Program-made: the position numbers and the translations under genes
Assembly: GCA_944336125.1 (NCBI GenBank)
Contig: CALVLA010000003.1
Span: 1 to 64,000 of the forward strand
Direction of reading: 5' to 3'
DNA: 64,000 nucleotides
Source: an uncultured Clostridia bacterium
Lineage (GTDB): Bacteria; Bacillota; Clostridia; Christensenellales; CAG-314
Shown: positions 41,312 to 50,544 of the stretch, one piece after another
How positions within the stretch are numbered: the first letter of the stretch is position 1
How the letters are laid out: every line of letters starts with the position of its first letter
The notes under the pieces: generated by a model
Seen by the model: the letters and a program-made list of their open reading frames with translations, nothing else
Told to the model about the DNA's origin: nothing
The model's database searches: none

Positions 41312-44300
41312 TTAGTCTCTGTTAGCAAGTTCTTTGTAGCCAGCCAAACGAGCTTTTGCGTCAGCTTCGTTTTTAGCGTAGAGTTCTTCCGCAATTTCAG
41401 GTTTAACTTTCATGAGTGAAGCGTAACGAGTTTCTTTACGGATGAAGTCTTGATAGCTGCCTGTAGGATCTTTGCTGTCGAGGATGAACGGATTCTTTCC
41501 TGCTTCAGCGAGTGTAGGGTTGAATCTGTAGAGGTTCCAGTAACCGCATTCAACTGCTTTCTTGATTTCTTCTTGCGATTTGGTCATGTTGATACCGTGG
41601 TTGATGCAAGGAGCGTAAGCAATGATGAGGGAAGGACCGTGGTAAGCTTCAGCTTCGGACAAAGCTTTGAGCAACTGGTTAGGATTTGCACCCATACCTA
41701 CTTGTGCTACGTAAACGTAACCGTAGCTCATAGCCATCATGCCGAGGTCTTTCTTCTTAATGCGTTTACCGCCGGCTGCGAATTTAGCAACAGCGCCTGC
41801 AGGGCTCGATTTGGAAGCTTGTCCGCCTGTGTTGGAGTAAACTTCGGTATCAAGTACGAGAACGTTAACGTCTTCGCCGGAAGCGAGTACGTGGTCAAGT
41901 CCGCCGTAGCCGATATCGTATGCCCAACCGTCGCCGCCGAAGATCCAGACGGATTTCTTAACGAGCTGGTCTTTTTGTGCTCTGATTTCAGCGAAAGGAG
42001 CTTTGTCGCTTGCCTGTGCTTCTGCTTCGTCGAGAGCTGCGAGAACTTTTGCGGAAGCTGCTTTGGAAGCTTCGCCGTTGTCGTAGTTATCCAACCATTC
42101 TTTTGCAGCGGCTGCGAACGCGTCGGTAGTGCCGTTTGCAAGGATTTGGTTGATCATTTCTTTGACTTTGAGTCTTCTTTGAGTTACTGCGAGGTTGAAG
42201 CCGTAACCGAATTCGGCGTTGTCTTCAAACAAGCTGTTTGCCCATGCAGGACCGTGACCTTCGTCGTTTACGGTGTAAGGGCAAGTAGGAGCGGAGCCGC
42301 CGTAAATGGAGCTGCAGCCTGTTGCGTTTGCGATCATCATTCTGTCGCCGAAGAGCTGAGTGATGAGTTTAACGTAAGGAGTTTCGCCGCAGCCTGCGCA
42401 AGCGCCTGAGAACTCGAAGAGAGGTTTGGAGAACTGGCTGCCTTTAACGGTGTTTTTGTTGAGAGGCGAAGCCACTTCTTTGAGGGATTTGCTTACCGCA
42501 TAGTCAGCTTCCTGTTTGTGGAGAACTTCTGCGGCAGGTTTCATAACGATAGCCTTTTCTTTAGCAGGGCAAACGTTTGCACAAACGCCGCAACCGCTGC
42601 AATCGAGAGGGCTGACTTGCATGTGGAATTTAGCTCCAGGTACGCCGATAGCTGCTTTTGTAGCGAAATCTGCAGGAGTTTCAGCTTTTTCGTCAATGAG
42701 CTGTGGTCTGATAACCGCGTGAGGGCAAGCCAAAGCACATTGGTTACACTGAATACATTTTTCAGCATCCCATTCAGGAAGTTGAACTGCTACGCCGCGT
42801 TTTTCGTACTGAGTAGTACCTGTAGGAACTTTACCTGTAGGGTCAAATGCCGATACAGGGAGGCTGTCGCCTTTCTGTTCCATGATAGGGCGGATGAAGC
42901 TTTCATAGTATTCGTTGTCGCTTACTTCTTGAATTGCTGCGCCTGTTGTAGCAGTTTCCCAAGATTTAGGGTATCTGATTCTCTGCAAACCAGGAATAGC
43001 GTTTTCGATAGCGGCAAAGTTTGCGTTAACTACTGCTTCGCCTTTTTTGCCGTAAGATTTTACGACAGCTTTTTTCATGTATTGTTCAGCGTCAGCGTAA
43101 GGAATGATGTCGGCAAGTTTGAAGAATGCTGCCTGCATAACCATGTTGGTGGATTTTGCAGCGCCGGCTTTCTTAGCGATTGCCAAACCGTCGATGTTGT
43201 AGAATTTAAGTTTTTTCTTAGCGATTTGCTGTTTTACGTATGCAGGAAGTTCTTCTTCCATTTGTTTTGCGGTCCAGCTGCTGTTGAGGAGGAATGTGCC
43301 GCCTTTCTTAGCTGCCGAAAGCATATCGTAACGTGTAACGTAGCTTGGGTTATGGCATGCGATGAATTCAGCCTGATCGATGAGGTAGCTCGACTGGATA
43401 GGGCTAGGACCGAATCTCAAGTGAGATACTGTAAGACCGCCGGACTTTTTGGAGTCGTATGCGAAGTAACCTTGTGCGTAAAGATCGGTGTTGTCGCCGA
43501 TGATTTTGATGCTGTTTTTGTTTGCGCCGACTGTACCGTCGCTGCCGAGACCGTAGAAGAGGCAACGAGTAGTGCCTTTAGGCGAAACGTCGATTTGTTT
43601 AGTAACAGCAAGCGAAGTTTCGGTTACGTCGTCGTTGATACCTACGGTGAAGTGATTTTTGCTGTTTTTAGCAGCGAGGTTGTCGTATACTGCCAAAACC
43701 ATGCTAGGAGTGAACTCTTTGGAACCGAGACCGTATCTGCCGCCGATAACCTTTTTCTTCATACCGGATTCTTCCAAAGCTGCAACTACGTCAAGATAAA
43801 GAGGTTCGCCGAGGCAGCCAGGTTCTTTGGTTCTGTCGAGAACGCAGATGTTTTTGACGGTTGAAGGAAGAGCTTCCACAAAGTGTTTAACAGAGAAAGG
43901 ACGATAGAGGTGAACTTTTACCAAACCGACTTTCTTGTTTTTAGTCAAGAGATAGTTGATAGTTTCTTCGACAACTTCTGCGCCGCTACCCATCATGATG
44001 ATGACGTCTTTAGCGTCAGGAGCGCCGACATAGTCAAACAAATGATAATGTCTGCCTGTTGCTTCGCCGACTTTCTGCATGTATTTTTCGACGATTTCAG
44101 GAACAGCCTGATAATATTTGTTTGCTGCTTCCCTGTTCTGGAAGTAGATATCAGGGTTTTGAGCAGTGCCGTACTGAACAGGGTGTTCAGGGTTCAAAGC
44201 GCGTGCTCTGAATTCTTCTACGTATTTTTTGTCGAGAAGCTGATCCATTACTTCGTAAGGGATTTCTTCGATTTTGTTGATTTCGTGGCTGGTGCGGAAA

Positions 44301-44815
44301 CCGTCGAAGAAGTGAAGGAATGGTACTTTAGCTTCCAAAGTGGAAAGGTGAGCTACCAAAGCGAGATCCATAACTTCCTGTACGGAGTTGCTTGCGAGCA
44401 TTGCAAAACCTGTCTGTCTGCACGCCATAACGTCTTGGTGATCGCCGAAGATGGAAAGTGCGTGAGCCGCCAAAGCCCTTGCCGAAACGTGGAATACGCA
44501 AGGAAGGAGTTCGCCGGAGATTTTGTACATGTTAGGGATCATGAGAAGCAAGCCTTGGCTGGCAGTGAAGGTAGTAGTCAATGCGCCTGCTGCGAGTGAG
44601 CCGTGAACAGCGCCTGCAGCGCCTGCTTCGGATTGAAGCTCAGCCATTCTGATAGGCTGTCCGAAAAGGTTTTTCCTGCCGACCGCAGCCCATTCATCCG
44701 CTGTTTCACCCATTGGGGTGGACGGAGTGATAGGGTATACGGCGGAGACGTCACTGAACGCATAAGCTACGTGAGCCGCCGCGGTGTTGCCGTCAATGGT
44801 CTTTTTGATTGCCAT
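41312..44815 (-). CDS. nifJ: pyruvate:ferredoxin (flavodoxin) oxidoreductase
   Basis: 1167 residues, the full single-chain enzyme that turns pyruvate and CoA into acetyl-CoA, CO2 and reduced ferredoxin. Domain I starts KKTIDGNTAAAHVAYAFSDVSAVYPITPSTPMGETAD; two 4Fe-4S sites are CIQCNQCALACPHAVIRP (about 690-707) and CSGCGVCANVCPAKEKAIV (about 730-750); the thiamine pyrophosphate domain has CAGCGETPY ... GDGWAYDIGYGGLDHVLASGEDVN and VYSNTGGQASKSSP. GGAGG precedes the ATG. Strongly biased codons suggest high expression, as expected for the central enzyme of an anaerobe. It has a near-consensus promoter and a leader with a hairpin. Confidence 0.97.
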   Translation of the reverse strand: MAIKKTIDGNTAAAHVAYAFSDVSAVYPITPSTPMGETADEWAAVGRKNLFGQPIRMAELQSEAGAAGAVHGSLAAGALTTTFTASQGLLLMIPNMYKISGELLPCVFHVSARALAAHALSIFGDHQDVMACRQTGFAMLASNSVQEVMDLALVAHLSTLEAKVPFLHFFDGFRTSHEINKIEEIPYEVMDQLLDKKYVEEFRARALNPEHPVQYGTAQNPDIYFQNREAANKYYQAVPEIVEKYMQKVGEATGRHYHLFDYVGAPDAKDVIIMMGSGAEVVEETINYLLTKNKKVGLVKVHLYRPFSVKHFVEALPSTVKNICVLDRTKEPGCLGEPLYLDVVAALEESGMKKKVIGGRYGLGSKEFTPSMVLAVYDNLAAKNSKNHFTVGINDDVTETSLAVTKQIDVSPKGTTRCLFYGLGSDGTVGANKNSIKIIGDNTDLYAQGYFAYDSKKSGGLTVSHLRFGPSPIQSSYLIDQAEFIACHNPSYVTRYDMLSAAKKGGTFLLNSSWTAKQMEEELPAYVKQQIAKKKLKFYNIDGLAIAKKAGAAKSTNMVMQAAFFKLADIIPYADAEQYMKKAVVKSYGKKGEAVVNANFAAIENAIPGLQRIRYPKSWETATTGAAIQEVSDNEYYESFIRPIMEQKGDSLPVSAFDPTGKVPTGTTQYEKRGVAVQLPEWDAEKCIQCNQCALACPHAVIRPQLIDEKAETPADFATKAAIGVPGAKFHMQVSPLDCSGCGVCANVCPAKEKAIVMKPAAEVLHKQEADYAVSKSLKEVASPLNKNTVKGSQFSKPLFEFSGACAGCGETPYVKLITQLFGDRMMIANATGCSSIYGGSAPTCPYTVNDEGHGPAWANSLFEDNAEFGYGFNLAVTQRRLKVKEMINQILANGTTDAFAAAAKEWLDNYDNGEASKAASAKVLAALDEAEAQASDKAPFAEIRAQKDQLVKKSVWIFGGDGWAYDIGYGGLDHVLASGEDVNVLVLDTEVYSNTGGQASKSSPAGAVAKFAAGGKRIKKKDLGMMAMSYGYVYVAQVGMGANPNQLLKALSEAEAYHGPSLIIAYAPCINHGINMTKSQEEIKKAVECGYWNLYRFNPTLAEAGKNPFILDSKDPTGSYQDFIRKETRYASLMKVKPEIAEELYAKNEADAKARLAGYKELANRD

Positions 44816-44860
44816 ATAGAGTTCCTCCTAAAAATTATATACAAAAAAAATTTGCCAACG

Positions 44861-44877
44861 TGCAAACTGCACGTATA
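44861..44877 (-). promoter_or_regulatory. hairpin in nifJ leader
   Basis: Perfect inverted repeat ACGTGCA-AAC-TGCACGT in the 5' leader, about 45 bases before the nifJ start. It has no T run, so it is not a terminator; it may stabilise the mRNA or bind a regulator. Confidence 0.5.
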
Positions 44878-44889
44878 TTTACGCCTACA

Positions 44890-44918
44890 ATTATAGTTTT
44901 TTTTAACGTTAAAGTCAA
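44890..44918 (-). promoter_or_regulatory. promoter of nifJ
   Basis: Minus strand TTGACT, 17 bp, TATAAT, near consensus. The spacer holds the palindrome TTTAACGTTAAA, a possible operator. Confidence 0.75.
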
Positions 44919-45107
44919 TGATTTAATAAAAAACCTATCAAATTTTAATAAAAAACACTATTTTTTGCTCAAAAAATGTAAGTTTTGACTAACAAAAGGG
45001 CGTTTTTCGCGGGGTTTTGCAAAAAATGTCGACAATGGCGAAAAAGGGGGAATTTTGTTTTTATTATATATAATAAAGAGAAATTCGGCTTAAAACAAAA
45101 CAAATTG

Positions 45108-45136
45108 TTGTTTAATTTTGCCGATGTTGTTATAAT
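45108..45136 (+). promoter_or_regulatory. promoter of ecfA1-ecfA2-ecfT-truA
   Basis: TTGTTT, 17 bp, TATAAT; the -10 ends seven bases before ATG 45144. The gap 44919-45107 otherwise shows only AT-rich sequence. Confidence 0.7.
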
Positions 45137-45143
45137 ACTTTTT

Positions 45144-46067
45144 ATGATGGAAAAATCTGTGGAAATTATCAAAGTTACCGACGCTTCGTACGAATACGCG
45201 GAAATTAGCGGCGACGAGCAGCAGGAAAACAAAGATAAAAAGGAAAAACAACCTGCCGAAAACGACGTTGCGGCAAAAGCCGTCAACGGTTTGCAAAACA
45301 TCAACCTTTCGGTAAAAGAGGGCGAGTTTGTCGCAATCGTGGGACATAACGGCAGCGGCAAAAGTACGCTTGCAAAACTTCTCAACGGACTTTTGGTTCC
45401 CGACGAGGGAAAGGTGGAGGTTTTTGGTTTTGACACTTCAAACTCGAAAGACGTTTTTGAAGTCAGAAAAAGGGTGGGGATGATTTTTCAAAATCCCGAC
45501 AACCAGATGATAGCAAGTATCGTCGAGGACGACGTCGCGTTCGGCCCCGAAAACATCGGCGTGCCGCAGCCTGAAATCGTCGAAAGGGTAAACTGGGCGC
45601 TTTCTGCCGTAAAAATGCAGGATTTTGCCAAAAAAACGCCTACGAAAATGTCTGGCGGACAAAAACAGAGAGTTGCCATTGCGGGGGTTTTGGCGTTAAA
45701 GCCAAAAGTCATCGTGTTTGACGAATCCACTGCAATGCTTGACCCGCAAGGACGCCGCGAAGTCCTTGAAACGGCAAAAAGGCTCAACAGAGAAGAAAAC
45801 ATCACGATTATACTCATTACGCACTTTATGGACGAAGTGCTTGACGCCGACAGAGTCATCGCGCTCGACGGCGGAAAAATAGTTATGGAGGGAACTCCGA
45901 AGGAAGTTTTTGCCGACGAAAAGAAAATCAGGTCAATAGGCCTTGAGCTTCCTATCGTCTGCGATTTGGCGCACAGTCTTTTCAAACACGGGTTTGATTT
46001 GGACGTAAACGTTTTTGACGTTGAAAAACTGGGGGATGAAATATGTCAATCGTTGTCGAAAATCTGA
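45144..46067 (+). CDS. ecfA1: ECF transporter ATPase A1
   Basis: 307 residues. Motifs: Walker A GHNGSGKSTLAKLLNGL, Q-loop FQNPDNQMIASIVEDDVAFGPEN (the EcfA QNPDNQ form), signature MSGGQKQRVAIAG and Walker B VIVFDESTAMLDPQGR, where the usual DEPT is DEST. An extra charged segment of about 20 residues (GDEQQENKDKKEKQ, residues about 27-48) is inserted between the first two strands. The promoter ends seven bases before the ATG and no ribosome site is present, so the operon is probably leaderless. It powers S components such as the QueT-like one at 51446. Confidence 0.94.
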   Translation: MMEKSVEIIKVTDASYEYAEISGDEQQENKDKKEKQPAENDVAAKAVNGLQNINLSVKEGEFVAIVGHNGSGKSTLAKLLNGLLVPDEGKVEVFGFDTSNSKDVFEVRKRVGMIFQNPDNQMIASIVEDDVAFGPENIGVPQPEIVERVNWALSAVKMQDFAKKTPTKMSGGQKQRVAIAGVLALKPKVIVFDESTAMLDPQGRREVLETAKRLNREENITIILITHFMDEVLDADRVIALDGGKIVMEGTPKEVFADEKKIRSIGLELPIVCDLAHSLFKHGFDLDVNVFDVEKLGDEICQSLSKI

Positions 46068-46906
46068 ATTACGTCTACAATCCCAAAACGGCGTTTGAAA
46101 AACACGCCCTCATTGATGTCAATCTCACCGTGGACGAAGGGGAATTTTTGGCTATTATCGGTCACACCGGAAGCGGAAAAAGCACCTTTGTTCAGCATCT
46201 CAACGGCCTCATAAAACTTCAAAGCGGAAAAATCGTGGTTGACGGCATAGATCTCACACAAAAAAAGGTTGACTACAAACTTTTGAGGGCAACCGTCGGT
46301 ATGGTATTTCAGTATCCGGAATATCAGCTGTTTGCCGACACCGTTTACAACGACGTTGCTTTCGGACCTAAAAATTTGAAACTTTCATCACAAGAGATAG
46401 ACGAAAGAGTTCGCGAGGCATTGAACCTTGTGGGACTTAATTTCGATTATGTTTCGCAAAAATCGCCTTTTGAACTGTCGGGAGGCGAAAAACGCCGCGT
46501 CGCGATAGCCGGCGTAATAGCTATGCGCCCGAAAATACTCGTTTTGGACGAGCCTACCGCAGGACTCGACCCGTCGGGAAAAAACGAAATTTTAAACCTT
46601 GTGACAAAACTCAGGGAAACTACCGTTCACACCGTTGTCATGATTAACCACGATATGGACGAGGTTGCCCGTTACGCTACCAAAGTGGCGGTTTTTGACA
46701 AGGGCAGCGTAAAGTTTGTCACTACTCCGCAAAAACTCTATTTAAAAAGAGACGAGCTTGTCCAAATGGGACTTGACATACCTACACTTGCCAAGCTCAA
46801 ACTTTACCTTTCATCAAAAGGTATCGAAGTGGGCGAGGACTGCCTTACTTCGGAAAAAATGACGCGTGAGCTGGAAAAGCTGGCGAAAGGAGGCGAAAAT
46901 GTTTAG
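46043..46906 (+). CDS. ecfA2: ECF transporter ATPase A2
   Basis: 287 residues, partner of EcfA1. Walker A GHTGSGKSTFVQHLNGL, Q-loop FQYPEYQLFADTVYNDVAFGPKN, signature LSGGEKRRVAIAG, Walker B ILVLDEPTAGLDPSGK and H-loop VVMINHDMDEVARYA are all intact. The C-terminal extension (TLAKLKLYLSSKGIEV) is the EcfA dimerisation region. It overlaps ecfA1 by 25 bases and ecfT by eight, with GGGGGATG-type ribosome sequence at its start, so the A1:A2:T module is made from one message. Confidence 0.95.
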   Translation: MSIVVENLNYVYNPKTAFEKHALIDVNLTVDEGEFLAIIGHTGSGKSTFVQHLNGLIKLQSGKIVVDGIDLTQKKVDYKLLRATVGMVFQYPEYQLFADTVYNDVAFGPKNLKLSSQEIDERVREALNLVGLNFDYVSQKSPFELSGGEKRRVAIAGVIAMRPKILVLDEPTAGLDPSGKNEILNLVTKLRETTVHTVVMINHDMDEVARYATKVAVFDKGSVKFVTTPQKLYLKRDELVQMGLDIPTLAKLKLYLSSKGIEVGEDCLTSEKMTRELEKLAKGGENV

Positions 46907-47738
46907 AGACGTCGCTTTCGGACAGTATTATCCTGCCGAGTCATTTATTCACAAAATGGACGCGAGAATAAAAATTGTTTTGTCGGTTCTTTATCTCGCG
47001 GGTATATTTTTTATTCAAAGCTTTTTCGGCTTCGGCATTATTCTCGTTTTGCTTGGCATAATGATTGCCGCGTCGAAAGTGCCTTTCGGCATGGTTTTGA
47101 GGTCAATAAAACCGATTTTGTTTTTGCTTGTGTTCACCATGATACTCAACGTGTTTTTCGTGAGCGGAGGCACCGTCATTGTGGAGTGGTGGATTATCAA
47201 AATAACTTCGGAGGGTGTTCTCTTCGCGGTGCGAATGGCCTTAAGGTTGCTGTTCCTCGTCATGGGAGCTTCGCTTTTGACACTGACTACGACGCCTGTT
47301 GACCTTACCCACGCAATCGAAAAACTGCTCAAACCGCTTAACGTAATTCACTTTCCTGTCCACGAACTTGCTCTTATCATGAGTATCGCACTTCGTTTTA
47401 TCCCTTCGCTTATGGAGGAAACTGACCGTATCATCAGGGCGCAGACGGCAAGGGGAGCCGATTTCGAAAGCGGAAACATCATCAAAAGGGCAAAGGCATT
47501 CGTGCCTATTCTCATTCCGCTTCTCATTGGCGCATTCAAAAGAGCCGACGAGCTTGCCACCGCTATGGATGCGCGTTGTTACAGAGGAGCAAAAGGCCGC
47601 ACCAAAATGAAAATTTTAAAAACAGGCTGGCGCGACTGGGTGGGAAGTTTTGTCATCGTTTTGTTTTTCGGCGTTGTGATTACGCTCAATATTTTGCAGC
47701 CTCAGCTTGTTGAGCTTGTACCTTGGATGTTCGTATGA
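46899..47738 (+). CDS. ecfT: ECF transporter transmembrane protein T
   Basis: 279 residues, the membrane scaffold joining the two ATPases to exchangeable vitamin-binding S proteins. FGQYYPAESFIHKMDARIKIVLSVLYLAGIF is the EcfT N-terminus, followed by four to five spans, and the coupling helices carry the two Ala-Arg-Gly-type motifs (RAQTARGADF and DARCYRGAKGRTKM). AAGGAGG precedes ATG 46899. Overlaps truA by four bases. Confidence 0.95.
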   Translation: MFRDVAFGQYYPAESFIHKMDARIKIVLSVLYLAGIFFIQSFFGFGIILVLLGIMIAASKVPFGMVLRSIKPILFLLVFTMILNVFFVSGGTVIVEWWIIKITSEGVLFAVRMALRLLFLVMGASLLTLTTTPVDLTHAIEKLLKPLNVIHFPVHELALIMSIALRFIPSLMEETDRIIRAQTARGADFESGNIIKRAKAFVPILIPLLIGAFKRADELATAMDARCYRGAKGRTKMKILKTGWRDWVGSFVIVLFFGVVITLNILQPQLVELVPWMFV

Positions 47739-48490
47739 GAAGGCTTGTTTTAGTTATCGAATACATGGGTACCGCTTACAGCGGCTGGCAGTCCCAAAAA
47801 CACAAAAATACCGTTTGCGACGTTTTGACAGAGGCAATCGAAAAAATAGTTGGGGAAAAAATTACCCTTTTCGCAAGCGGACGTACCGATCTCGGAGTTC
47901 ACGCTTTGAGGCAGTACGCTCATTTTGACACAAACAGCGACATTTTGCCATTTAAACTTTGCCTCGGGGTAAACACAAAACTTCCGTATGACATTGCTGT
48001 AAAGGAATGTTACGAGGTGGACGACACCTTCGACGCACGAAAAAGCGCGGTGTCAAAAACTTACCTTTACAAAATTTATATTTCGCCTACCCACAGTCCG
48101 TTGAGAAAGTTTACTCACGCGCAGCTTTACTTTCCGCTAAACATCGACAAAATGAAACAAGCCGCGGCGTATCTCGTTGGCGAACACGACTTTACCGCTT
48201 TTATGGCAACCGGCGGTCAGACAAAAACTGCGGTCAGGACTATTTTTGACGTAAAAATTTCATCGATAGGCGACGAAATTCACTTTGAGGTTACGGGAAA
48301 CGGCTTCCTTTACAACATGGTGCGAATTATCGTGGGAACCCTCGTCAAAGTGGGGCAAGGCAAAATTCCGCCCCAACAGGTAAAGCAAATGCTCGAACTC
48401 AAAAAAAGGTCACTTGGCGGCAAAACAATGCCTCCCGAAGGACTTTATCTTTTGAAAGTCAGGTATCCCGAAAAATATCTCGTCAAATGA
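47735..48490 (+). CDS. truA: tRNA pseudouridine(38-40) synthase
   Basis: 251 residues. It modifies uridines 38-40 in the anticodon arm. The N-terminal VIEYMGTAYSGWQSQKH, the catalytic aspartate in ASGRTDLGVHALRQYAHF (about 53), the LYKIYIS strand and the C-terminal GNGFLYNMVRIIVGTLVKVGQGK are family signatures. The gene order ecfA-ecfA-ecfT-truA, then rplM-rpsI, is the standard ribosomal-cluster order of Firmicutes. The start overlaps ecfT in ATGA. Confidence 0.96.
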   Translation: MRRLVLVIEYMGTAYSGWQSQKHKNTVCDVLTEAIEKIVGEKITLFASGRTDLGVHALRQYAHFDTNSDILPFKLCLGVNTKLPYDIAVKECYEVDDTFDARKSAVSKTYLYKIYISPTHSPLRKFTHAQLYFPLNIDKMKQAAAYLVGEHDFTAFMATGGQTKTAVRTIFDVKISSIGDEIHFEVTGNGFLYNMVRIIVGTLVKVGQGKIPPQQVKQMLELKKRSLGGKTMPPEGLYLLKVRYPEKYLVK

Positions 48491-48494
48491 TTTT

Positions 48495-48521
48495 TTAAGG
48501 CGTTTTTTACGCCTTTTTTTG
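48495..48521 (+). terminator. terminator of ecf-truA operon
   Basis: AAGGCG-tttttta-CGCCTT and T7. Confidence 0.75.
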
Positions 48522-48542
48522 TTTATTTTTGGTGCTTTTTCC

Positions 48543-48571
48543 TTGACAGACACTTGATTTTGTTGTAATAT
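48543..48571 (+). promoter_or_regulatory. promoter of rplM-rpsI
   Basis: TTGACA, 17 bp, TAATAT. Confidence 0.75.
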
Positions 48572-48577
48572 ATTTCA

Positions 48578-48680
48578 GCTGTGGAAATTTGCGGTATTAG
48601 CCCTGCCGCCTGAGGCACTTTCCCCACAAGGTGCATATTTCCGTCCGTGAAACAGCATTTTCAATTTTGGAGGAAAAAAG
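48578..48680 (+). ncRNA. L13-type ribosomal protein leader
   Basis: About 100 bases between the promoter and rplM, with a structured core: GTGGAAAT ... GCCCTGCCGCCTGAGGCACTTTCCCCAC ... GTGCATATTTCC, offering long-range pairing of GGAAAT with ATTTCC and a local GCC/GGC helix. Position and pairing resemble the L13 leader motif of Firmicutes, an autoregulatory site for L13. The family match is from memory and needs a covariance search. Confidence 0.55.
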
Positions 48681-49109
48681 ATGAAAACTTTTATGGCTAA
48701 ACCTTCGACTGTCGAAAGAAAATGGTACGTCGTCGACGCTACCGATATGACTCTCGGTCGTCTCGCAAGCCAGGTGGCTGCCGTTTTGAGAGGCAAAAAC
48801 AAAGCTATTTTTACCCCTCACGTCGACACAGGTGACCATGTTATCGTTATAAATTGCGACAAGGTAGTTCTTACCGGTAAAAAACTTGAACAAAAAGTTT
48901 ACCGCACTCACACTCACCACGTCGGTCTTAAAGAAACTAAGTACAAAGACATTATGGCAAACAAACCTGATTTCGCCGTTTACCGCGCCGTTAAAGGTAT
49001 GCTCCCTAAAAACAGCCTCGGCTCGGCTATGCTCAAAAAACTCAGAGTTTACAAGGGCAGCGAACATCCGCACCAGGCTCAAAATCCTGAAGTGCTCAAA
49101 TTGGTTTGA
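48681..49109 (+). CDS. rplM: 50S ribosomal protein L13
   Basis: 142 residues, with [65 protein letters not shown] and the C-terminal [19 protein letters not shown] typical of L13. GGAGG lies about seven bases before the ATG. An early-assembly protein of the large subunit and, in some bacteria, repressor of its own operon; the leader just upstream fits that. rpsI follows after 12 bases. Confidence 0.97.
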   Translation: MKTFMAKPSTVERKWYVVDATDMTLGRLASQVAAVLRGKNKAIFTPHVDTGDHVIVINCDKVVLTGKKLEQKVYRTHTHHVGLKETKYKDIMANKPDFAVYRAVKGMLPKNSLGSAMLKKLRVYKGSEHPHQAQNPEVLKLV

Positions 49110-49121
49110 TGAGGTGAAATT

Positions 49122-49532
49122 ATGGCAAAAGTAGCTAAAAGTAAAAAAATTCAATTTTGGGGCACAGGCCGCAGAAAAAAATCTATCGCCAGAGTAAGAT
49201 TGTTGCCTGCAGGTAGCGGTAACATCACTATCAACAAAAGAGATATCGACAACTACTTCGGTCTCGATACTCTCAAATACATCGTCAGACAGCCTTTGGC
49301 TCTCACAAACACTCTCGATAAATACGACGTTGTCGTAAACGTTATCGGCGGTGGTTTCACAGGCCAGGCTGGCGCTATCAGACACGGTATCTCCCGCGCT
49401 TTGGTTGTCGCAGGCGAAAACAAAGACCTTCTTAAAAAAGCGGGCTTCCTTACCCGTGACCCTCGTATGAAGGAAAGAAAAAAATACGGTCTCAAAAAAG
49501 CTCGCCGCGCTCCTCAATTCAGCAAGAGGTAA
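49122..49532 (+). CDS. rpsI: 30S ribosomal protein S9
   Basis: 136 residues. [22 protein letters not shown] is the S9 start and the C-terminus [27 protein letters not shown] has the conserved RAPQFSKR tail that reaches the P-site tRNA. It is preceded by a GAGG ribosome site and is cotranscribed with rplM. A clear terminator follows at 49552-49582. Confidence 0.97.
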   Translation: MAKVAKSKKIQFWGTGRRKKSIARVRLLPAGSGNITINKRDIDNYFGLDTLKYIVRQPLALTNTLDKYDVVVNVIGGGFTGQAGAIRHGISRALVVAGENKDLLKKAGFLTRDPRMKERKKYGLKKARRAPQFSKR

Positions 49533-49551
49533 CAATCCTTTTATCAAAAAT

Positions 49552-49582
49552 TTGCAACCGCTTTTGCGGTTGCTTTTTTTTT
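49552..49582 (+). terminator. terminator of rplM-rpsI
   Basis: GCAACCGC-tttt-GCGGTTGC and T9. Confidence 0.9.
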
Positions 49583-49598
49583 CACAATTGGGTATAAT
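49570..49598 (+). promoter_or_regulatory. promoter of trxB
   Basis: TTGCTT, 17 bp, TATAAT; the -35 lies in the preceding terminator stem. Confidence 0.6.
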
Positions 49599-49642
49599 AA
49601 AAAAAATTCATAATCTTTCGCATTATGCGAAAAAGGAGTGTT

Positions 49643-50536
49643 ATGAAAATCGCAATTATCGGCGGCGGTCCTGCCGGACTTACCGCGGCTATTTACGCAT
49701 TACGCAACAATTTTGAAGTGGTTCTTTTCGAAAAGGGCGGTATAGGCGGTCAGGCCGCAATTACCAACGAGGTCGAAAATTACCCTGCTTTCAAAAATAT
49801 TTCGGGGTTCGAACTCACAAACAAAATGTACGAGCAGGCTGAAAGCCTCGGTCTCAAAACCAAATATGAGGAAATCGTTTCGGTAAAACCTGAAGACGGC
49901 ATGTTTTTGGTTAAAACAGAGGACGACGCATACATTTTCGACGGCGTAATACTTGCCATGGGCGCAAGCGCAAAGGCACTCGGCATCGAAAACGAATTTG
50001 TGGGCAGAGGCGTAAGCTACTGCGCTACCTGCGACGGAAACTTTTTCAAAGAAAAAACGGTGGCGGTAGTAGGCGGCGGAAACACAGCGGTGGACGACGC
50101 TTTGTATCTTTCGAACATTGCAAAAAAGGTTTATCTTATTCACAGGCGTGAAGGTTTCAGAGCTGCTCACATGGCGGTCGAAAGAGTAAAACGTCAGCCT
50201 AACGTCGAGTTTGTGACAAACGCCGTGCCGGTACGTCTTGAAGGGGGCGACGTGCTTGAAAAAGTCATCGTCAAAACTTGCGACGGCGAGCGTGAAATCA
50301 AAACCGACGCGTTGTTTGTCGCGGTAGGTCAAAAACCAAACAGCGACTGCGTAAAAGGACTTGTCGATATAGACGAAAACGGTTATATTCTTACAAACGG
50401 AAACCTCGAGACATGCGTAAAAGGACTTTACGCTGCGGGTGACGTAAGACAAAAAACACTCAGACAGATAGTTACCGCAACAGGCGACGGAGCCGTTGCC
50501 GCAACTAACCTCATCATGCAGCTTTTGAACAAATAA
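49643..50536 (+). CDS. trxB: thioredoxin reductase-like flavoprotein
   Basis: 297 residues. FAD-binding IIGGGPAGLTAAIYALR at the N-terminus, redox-active CATC in VSYCATCDGNFF (about 130-133), the NADPH motif VVGGGNTAVDDALYL, HRREGFRAAHMA for the nucleotide phosphate, and the C-terminal FAD motif GLYAAGDVRQKTLRQIVTATGDG. Size and motifs are those of low-molecular-weight thioredoxin reductase; some clostridial relatives use ferredoxin instead of NADPH, but HRRxxxRA favours NADPH. AAGGAG precedes ATG 49643. Confidence 0.93.
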   Translation: MKIAIIGGGPAGLTAAIYALRNNFEVVLFEKGGIGGQAAITNEVENYPAFKNISGFELTNKMYEQAESLGLKTKYEEIVSVKPEDGMFLVKTEDDAYIFDGVILAMGASAKALGIENEFVGRGVSYCATCDGNFFKEKTVAVVGGGNTAVDDALYLSNIAKKVYLIHRREGFRAAHMAVERVKRQPNVEFVTNAVPVRLEGGDVLEKVIVKTCDGEREIKTDALFVAVGQKPNSDCVKGLVDIDENGYILTNGNLETCVKGLYAAGDVRQKTLRQIVTATGDGAVAATNLIMQLLNK

Positions 50537-50544
50537 GGGTGGAA

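Noticed and set aside
42518-43864. Long plus-strand open frame of 448 codons opposite nifJ
   Set aside because: It is the antisense shadow of a strongly codon-biased real gene; the translation is rich in C, F and S, has no domain, and there is no ribosome site.
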